DNA of 8,877 nucleotides from Acidobacteriota bacterium (GTDB taxonomy: Bacteria > Acidobacteriota > Vicinamibacteria > Vicinamibacterales > UBA2999): positions 1 through 8,877 of the forward strand of contig CANIAI010000072.1 of the NCBI GenBank assembly GCA_947465275.1, read 5' to 3'. The position numbers and the translations under genes were made by a program. Below, in pieces: positions 5,000 through 8,877 of this stretch (position 1 is its first letter; each line of letters opens with the position of its first letter). The notes below the pieces were generated by a model. That model ran no database searches and had not been told where the DNA came from. It saw nothing but the letters and a program-made list of their open reading frames with translations.

Positions 5000-6502
5000 T
5001 TACCGCTTGTAGAAGGGCGGGATCTGCGCGTCGTAGTTGACCCACACCGAGTGGGCCTCGGTGTATTCGTGCATCGCGAAGAAGCCCATTTCGCGGCCGT
5101 AGCCCGATTCACCGACGCCGCCGAACGGCGACCCCGGGTGAACCCGCTTGTAGCTGTTGATCCAGATCATCCCCGAGCGGATTTCCCTGGCGAACATGTG
5201 GGCCCGCTTGAGGTTGGTGGTCCAGAGCCCGCCGCCGAGCCCATAGCTCGTGGAGTTCGCGATGCGCATGGCATCGGCGTCGTCCTTGAACCGGGTGACG
5301 GTGACGAACGGCCCGAAGACCTCTTCCTGGCAGACCCGGTGTTCCGGCTCGGCCTCGACGATCGTCGGCTCGACGTAGCAGCCCTTCGCGAGATCCGGGT
5401 TGCTCGGCGCCGTGCCGCCGGTGAGGATGCGGCCACCCTGCTCCTTCGCGACCTCGACGTAGGCGAGCACGCGATCGCGGTGCCCGGCCGAGGTGAGCGG
5501 ACCCATCTCGGTGGTCGGGTCGAGCGGGTTGCCGATCTTGACCGACTTCGCCAGCGCCACGAACTTGTCGAGGAACTGGTCGGCGATCTTCTCGTGGAGG
5601 ATCAGGCGCGAGCCGGCGATGCAGGCCTGCCCCTGGTTGTGGAAGATCGCGAACGCCGAGCCCATCACGGCGGCCTCGAGCGGCGCGTCCTCGAACACGA
5701 TGTTCGCGCCCTTGCCACCGAGTTCGAGCTGCACGCGCTTCAGGTTCGTGGCCGACGCCTGGACGATCTTCCGTCCAACGGCCGTCGACCCCGTGAAGGC
5801 GATCTTCGCGACCTGCCGGTGTTCCGCGAGGTGCTGCCCGGCCACGTGTCCGTAACCAGGGACGATGTTGACGACACCCTTGGGGAAGCCGACGTCCGAC
5901 ATCAGCTTGGCGACGCGGAGCGCGCTCAGCGGGGTGATCTCCGCCGGCTTCAGCACCACGGTATTGCCCGCGGCCAGCGCCGGCCCCATCTTCCAGCTCG
6001 TGAACATGAGCGGGAAGTTCCAGGGGACGATCTGCCCGACGACGCCGAGCGGTTCGCGCAGGACGTAGTTCAGGAAGCCCGGGTCGACCGGCACGACGGT
6101 GCCCTCGACCTTGTCGGCGATGCCGCCGAAGTAGCGGAAGCAGGCCGCCGTGCGCGGGATGTCGAGGTTGCGCACGTCACGGATCGGGTGACCCGTGTCG
6201 AGCGACTCGAGCTGCGCCAGGTATTCGGCATCCGCCTCGATCGCGTCGGCCAGCTTCAGCAGCAGCCGTCCGCGATCGGACGCCGACATCTTCTTCCACG
6301 CGGGGAAGGCCTCACGCGCCGCCGCGACCGCGCGGTCGATGTCCGCGGCGGTCGCTTCGGACACTTCGGCCAGGATGCTGTTGTCGTGAGGGTTCGTGAC
6401 CGGGATCGTGCCGCCCTGGGCTGCCTCGACGAACTCGCCTCCGATGAAGAGGCGAGTTTCGATCTGCAACCCGGGGCGGACCTGGGTTTCTGTCGTGCTC
6501 AA
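5000..6502 (-). CDS. hapE: NAD(P)-dependent aldehyde dehydrogenase, probable 4-hydroxymuconic semialdehyde dehydrogenase
   Basis: Predicted to oxidise 4-hydroxymuconic semialdehyde, the ring-cleavage product of hydroquinone, to maleylacetate in the cytoplasm. The 500-residue product is a full-length aldehyde dehydrogenase. It carries PWNFP with the oxyanion Asn162, KPAE with Lys185, the FTGSTAVG dinucleotide loop (236-243), general-base Glu260 in LELGGKG, nucleophile Cys294 in GQACIAG, and Glu394 in EEVFGPF. The Glu-to-Cys spacing of 34 equals that of the classic enzymes. No ATG fits the N-terminus. TTG at 6502 is chosen: it is two bases after the dioxygenase large-subunit stop and ten bases after GGTGG. 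The ATG at 6580 would overlap that gene by 25 codons and add no conserved sequence. Family sequence alone would also allow a betaine-aldehyde-type enzyme; the substrate call rests on the operon with the two dioxygenase subunits. Confidence 0.88.
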   Translation of the reverse strand: MSTTETQVRPGLQIETRLFIGGEFVEAAQGGTIPVTNPHDNSILAEVSEATAADIDRAVAAAREAFPAWKKMSASDRGRLLLKLADAIEADAEYLAQLESLDTGHPIRDVRNLDIPRTAACFRYFGGIADKVEGTVVPVDPGFLNYVLREPLGVVGQIVPWNFPLMFTSWKMGPALAAGNTVVLKPAEITPLSALRVAKLMSDVGFPKGVVNIVPGYGHVAGQHLAEHRQVAKIAFTGSTAVGRKIVQASATNLKRVQLELGGKGANIVFEDAPLEAAVMGSAFAIFHNQGQACIAGSRLILHEKIADQFLDKFVALAKSVKIGNPLDPTTEMGPLTSAGHRDRVLAYVEVAKEQGGRILTGGTAPSNPDLAKGCYVEPTIVEAEPEHRVCQEEVFGPFVTVTRFKDDADAMRIANSTSYGLGGGLWTTNLKRAHMFAREIRSGMIWINSYKRVHPGSPFGGVGESGYGREMGFFAMHEYTEAHSVWVNYDAQIPPFYKR

Positions 6503-6504
6503 AT

Positions 6505-7473
6505 TCAGAATTCCACCGGATAAGGAGCCACCTTGCCCGAGGCGTAGAGCTGCGGGAGGGTGGAGTCGTTGTTTTCCCACACGATCAGGATCGACCGCTT
6601 GGGCGAGTAGCCACGGTGGCGGATGTCCGCCGGCATGGCCGCCACGTCACCGGCGCGCATCACGACCTTCGAACGGGGCTTGCCCGTGCCGCGGTCGTCG
6701 ATGTCCCAGATGATCTCGTCGGTAGCCTGGATGAACCACTCCACGCGGTCGTTGCCGTGGGTGATGGGGAGGATGTGCTCCTCGGTCGTCGCGCAGAACT
6801 GGCTGTCCTTCACGCACGACACCACCGACGGGTTCCACGTCACGTCCGAGCGCGAGAGGTAGTCGAAGAAGTTGAACGCGTGCACGTCGTTCTCGAAGCC
6901 CGGCTCGGCGAAGACCCCCGGCTTGTCGGTCGGCACGTCGGCGAGCTGGCGGTTCTGCGGATCGGTACGGAAGGTGAGGTCGCCCGGGAGGCCGACCATG
7001 CGGTCCGCCACGAGGCGCTGACGGCGGATGGCCGCGGTGTTGTTCCCCTTCTTCGGGCCGAAGACCAGGCCCGTTTCGTCGGGCGCGGCGAACGGGTCGA
7101 AGCCCTCGTTCGTCCAGTCGTCGAGCATCTCGTCGAACACCTTCTTGAGGTCTTTCGACTCGAAGGTCTCGACGTGGTGCCGGTTGCTGCCGCGGTACGC
7201 CTCGTTGAAGAGGCCGACGAACATCTCGACGGTGCCGTAGTGGTTCACGGTCCCGAAGACGTTGTCGAAGTTCACCGTGCCGTAGAAGAAGCCCCAGGCC
7301 ACGTCGCGCATGAGAGCGCGCAGGAAGGCGTCGACCGGAATCAGGTGGCGGCCACCCGGATAGAAGATGTGGGCGAAGTACTCGTCACGCTCGAAGCGGA
7401 ACCCGCCGATCGAGTGCGCCTTGTACCCGAGGTCCTTGTTCAGGCCCTGCGAAGCGTTGGCTACAGTGCTCAT
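6505..7473 (-). CDS. hapD: hydroquinone 1,2-dioxygenase, large (catalytic) subunit
   Basis: Catalytic subunit of the two-component Fe(II) ring-cleaving dioxygenase (HapCD/PnpCD/HqdAB type) that opens hydroquinone with O2 to 4-hydroxymuconic semialdehyde. The 322 residues match the family throughout. The N-terminal half has GGFRFERDEYFAHI and a helical region, and the C-terminal half (about 230-300) is a cupin barrel. His239, Asn241, Glu245 and His286 (in THGNDRVEWF and PADIRHRGYS) reproduce the spacing of the iron ligands I recall for Pseudomonas PnpD (His256, Asn258, Glu262, His303), so the metal site looks intact. ATG at 7473 has AGGGAG seven bases upstream. It follows the small subunit by 61 bases and runs directly into the aldehyde dehydrogenase, whose TTG start is two bases after its TGA. 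Methyl- or methoxy-hydroquinones are possible alternative substrates. Confidence 0.93.
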   Translation of the reverse strand: MSTVANASQGLNKDLGYKAHSIGGFRFERDEYFAHIFYPGGRHLIPVDAFLRALMRDVAWGFFYGTVNFDNVFGTVNHYGTVEMFVGLFNEAYRGSNRHHVETFESKDLKKVFDEMLDDWTNEGFDPFAAPDETGLVFGPKKGNNTAAIRRQRLVADRMVGLPGDLTFRTDPQNRQLADVPTDKPGVFAEPGFENDVHAFNFFDYLSRSDVTWNPSVVSCVKDSQFCATTEEHILPITHGNDRVEWFIQATDEIIWDIDDRGTGKPRSKVVMRAGDVAAMPADIRHRGYSPKRSILIVWENNDSTLPQLYASGKVAPYPVEF

Positions 7474-7534
7474 CGTGTTGCTCCCTGTCGTGGAAAGCGC
7501 GCGCCCGTTCCCGGGGCCGCGTCAGACTTGAATG

Positions 7535-8038
7535 CTAGGCCTTGACCTGGCAGATATCGGCCCACTTCTCAACCGTGTTCTCGCCGAGAATCGTCTGGAC
7601 GAGGAGAACGCCCGGCTTGCCGGCGTTCCGGAACTGGTACGCGGACCCCTTCGGGAGGAGCGCCATGTGGCCGCGACGAACCTTCACGTAACCCATCTTC
7701 TTGCCCGCGGGCTCGGCAGCCAGCTTGACGGTGCCTTCCTTGCCTTCAGCCACGACGGGCTGGTCGGGCTTCAGGTAGTGCACTTCGATGTCGCCGTCCA
7801 TGACCAGGGCGGCCTCGTCGTGCGCCGCGGCGAACCAGGGCGAGGTGCCCTCCGCGCGAACGGCCTCGATGACGTACTTGAGGTTCTTGCCCACCGCGAC
7901 CTTCTCGTAAGGCTTCGACTTCGAGGCGACCTCAAACACGTTCGAGAACGCGTAGTGCTTCGGGTCGTCGTCGATGACCTCGACGCCACCCTTCTGAAAG
8001 TTCTCAAGAGAACCGAAATACGTCTGCTGACTGCTCAT
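7535..8038 (-). CDS. hapC: hydroquinone 1,2-dioxygenase, small subunit
   Basis: Partner subunit of the hydroquinone ring-cleavage enzyme, which is an alpha2-beta2 tetramer in studied members. The 167-residue size agrees with the roughly 19-kDa small subunits known. The N-terminus (YFGSLENFQKGGVEVIDDDP) and a cupin-like beta-barrel (about 66-150) are typical of the family. The barrel includes AAAHDEAALVMDGDIEVHYL and RRGHMALLPKGSAYQF. The small subunit is not the iron-binding one in the known structure, although it carries some His residues of its own. ATG at 8038 has a modest GGAG ten bases upstream. It is the first gene of the operon; a promoter candidate with a palindromic -10 region lies about 55-83 bases upstream. 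The 61-base gap to the large subunit holds no gene; it contains a short GC-rich dyad and the large-subunit ribosome binding site. Confidence 0.92.
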   Translation of the reverse strand: MSSQQTYFGSLENFQKGGVEVIDDDPKHYAFSNVFEVASKSKPYEKVAVGKNLKYVIEAVRAEGTSPWFAAAHDEAALVMDGDIEVHYLKPDQPVVAEGKEGTVKLAAEPAGKKMGYVKVRRGHMALLPKGSAYQFRNAGKPGVLLVQTILGENTVEKWADICQVKA

Positions 8039-8310
8039 GTTGCGCTCGCTCCATGCGCCTGGGAGTGAAGATTTCTTGCGACGGACCTCTTTGTATACAC
8101 GCTTTCCCCGATCAAAGTCCAGCCGCGCCGACCGCTGATTTCGGCCGCTTCGGACGGGATTTCACGCCCTTTCGGGCGAATGGCCCCGGGTCTTCCGTTG
8201 GACGCCTGGCGTCGACGCGGGGGGCCAACGGGAAACGCGGCGGCTCTGCCGCTCGTATTGCAGTCAGCACGGTGTGCTTTTGAGGTATTGTCCGTTTCCG
8301 GAGGAGAAGC
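8039..8310. other. divergent intergenic region between hydroquinone operon and SnoaL-like gene
   Basis: A 272-bp gap with no supportable gene. It holds the candidate hap promoter near its left end. It also holds two small hairpins: CGCCC-tttc-GGGCG (8165-8178), whose minus-strand loop is GAAA, and GCGGC-tct-GCCGC (8240-8252). The strong ribosome binding site GGAGGAG (8300-8306) precedes the plus-strand gene. A 76-codon plus-strand frame across it (8053-8283) has no ribosome binding site or recognisable sequence. No convincing -35/-10 pair is seen for the plus-strand gene; TTGCAG and TATTGT occur near 8256-8290 but are 22 bases apart. Confidence 0.5.
8092..8121 (-). promoter_or_regulatory. candidate promoter and palindromic operator of the hydroquinone operon
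   Basis: Read on the minus strand, TGGACT (8116-8121) and TATACA (8092-8097) are 18 bases apart and match the sigma70 consensus at 4 of 6 positions each. The leader would be about 48 bases. The -10 element lies inside the perfect 8-base palindrome TGTATACA (8092-8099), an A+T-rich spot in a GC-rich gap. A repressor bound there would block the promoter. Several GntR-type regulators use TNGTATACNA-like sites, but no regulator gene is in the window, so this is only a suggestion. Confidence 0.35.
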
Positions 8311-8877
8311 ATGAAGAAGTTGTCCTGGATGGTTCTGGCCCTGCCGCTGTTCGCGGCCGCCCCTGCTGCGGCCCAGGGAGGGGCGCAGCCGAACATCGTG
8401 TTCCCGACGGCGGGCTGCACGGCGACCCCGGCCCAGCTCGAGGAAGTGCGGAAGGCTGGCATCGCGTTCACGACGTCCCAGGGCGCGGCGCGCGTCGCGC
8501 TGGCGGACCCGAGCTATAAGCAGCACAACCCGGCGTTCGTGAAGGGCGCGCGGGAAGCGATGATGTCGGATTACGACTACTTCAAGTCCCGGTTCGGTGG
8601 CCCGCCCGCTGCCCGGCAGGGTGGCCCGGGTGGCCCCGGTGGGGCGCCCGCCGCTGCCCCGGCCCCGCCGCAGGGAAACCCTCTCGAGATCGTGATGGCC
8701 GAGTGTGATCTGGTCACCGTCATCCACAAGAACTTCCGGCAGGATCCGACGGCCGCCCCGGGCACCTTCTACGAGGTATTCACGTTCGACACGTTCCGCG
8801 TGCGCAACGGCAAGCTCGTCGAGCACTGGGATGGCGCCGTGATCAACCCGCCGGCCCCCGCCGGTGCCGGCCGCGGC
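8311..8877 (+). CDS. secreted SnoaL-like / NTF2-fold protein (3' end outside window)
   Basis: The frame is open from ATG at 8311 to the right edge (189 residues, no stop). GGAGGAG lies four bases upstream. Residues 1-21 are a clear Sec signal peptide (MKK, hydrophobic core, then APAAA-Q). The mature part resembles the SnoaL-like polyketide-cyclase/'aldol condensation-catalysing' family of the NTF2 superfamily. It has YKQHNPAFVKGA (69-80), a strand pair ECDLVTVIHKNF (131-142), and FYEVFTFDTFRVRNGKLVEHWD (153-174). Between helix and strands there is a Gly/Pro/Ala-rich insertion (about 96-123) that interrupts the usual compact domain. A Pro/Ala/Gly-rich tail starts at about 180. The residues C36 and C132 could form a disulphide after export. 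Reaction unknown; family members are often of undefined function. It is divergent from the hydroquinone operon, so shared regulation is possible but unproven. Confidence 0.75.
   Translation, partial: MKKLSWMVLALPLFAAAPAAAQGGAQPNIVFPTAGCTATPAQLEEVRKAGIAFTTSQGAARVALADPSYKQHNPAFVKGAREAMMSDYDYFKSRFGGPPAARQGGPGGPGGAPAAAPAPPQGNPLEIVMAECDLVTVIHKNFRQDPTAAPGTFYEVFTFDTFRVRNGKLVEHWDGAVINPPAPAGAGRG

Noticed and set aside
4816..5112. Upstream extension of the long cytochrome into the aldehyde dehydrogenase gene
   Set aside because: It would overlap the dehydrogenase 3' end and lacks recognisable sequence. The AAGGAGGA site and signal peptide fix the start at 4815.
4982..6523. 513-codon plus-strand open frame
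   Set aside because: Exactly antisense to the aldehyde dehydrogenase, whose catalytic motifs are all present on the other strand.
6616..7545. 309-codon plus-strand open frame
   Set aside because: Antisense to the dioxygenase large subunit; composition is that of a shadow frame.
8165..8178. Small hairpin with GAAA loop as a riboswitch or terminator
   Set aside because: Only five base pairs, no T-run and no surrounding conserved architecture. Too weak to name as a regulatory RNA.
8035..8826. 263-codon minus-strand open frame crossing the divergent promoter region
   Set aside because: It would run through the hap promoter gap and antisense to the SnoaL-like gene, and has no recognisable domain or ribosome binding site.

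Overview
The window is GC-rich throughout (about two thirds G+C by eye), densely coding, and uses strong Shine-Dalgarno sequences. It reads as a bacterial chromosome segment from an aerobe. Periplasmic one-haem cytochromes beside a cupredoxin/carboxypeptidase-regulatory-like protein, Pro/Gly/Ala-rich tails and insertions, and a secreted SnoaL-like protein suggest a soil Acidobacteriota (Vicinamibacteria-like) genome. That placement is an inference from style, not from a marker gene. I see no mobile element, CRISPR array, rRNA or tRNA.

Layout. (1) Bases 3-227 (+) hold the C-terminal end of an alpha/beta hydrolase, followed by a strong terminator hairpin. (2) Bases 318-1376 (-) encode a maleylacetate reductase, divergent from a 12-helix MFS transporter at 1500-2780 (+). 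They share a 123-bp promoter region; the transporter ends at a second hairpin. (3) Bases 2864-4815 are a three-gene minus-strand operon for exported redox proteins. It holds two paralogous cytochromes with C-terminal CxxCH motifs flanking a cupredoxin whose copper-ligand spacing is that of amicyanin. (4) Bases 5000-8038 are a minus-strand operon, in transcription order: small subunit of hydroquinone 1,2-dioxygenase, large subunit, and an aldehyde dehydrogenase started by TTG two bases after the large-subunit stop. A 13-bp-stem hairpin follows it. (5) Bases 8311-8877 (+) are a divergent, incomplete gene for a secreted SnoaL-like/NTF2-fold protein.

How the genes work together. The dioxygenase opens hydroquinone to 4-hydroxymuconic semialdehyde, the dehydrogenase oxidises that to maleylacetate, and maleylacetate reductase gives 3-oxoadipate, which enters central metabolism through steps not in the window. 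This is the lower part of the 4-hydroxyacetophenone/4-nitrophenol (hap/pnp) type pathway. The MFS protein is a natural candidate for uptake of the aromatic substrate or a precursor. The enzyme that makes hydroquinone, a regulator, and the CoA-transferase/thiolase are absent. The least understood part is the cytochrome-cupredoxin-cytochrome cassette lying between the ring-cleavage operon and the reductase. It may be an unrelated electron-transfer module, or it may serve quinol/phenol oxidation in the periplasm.
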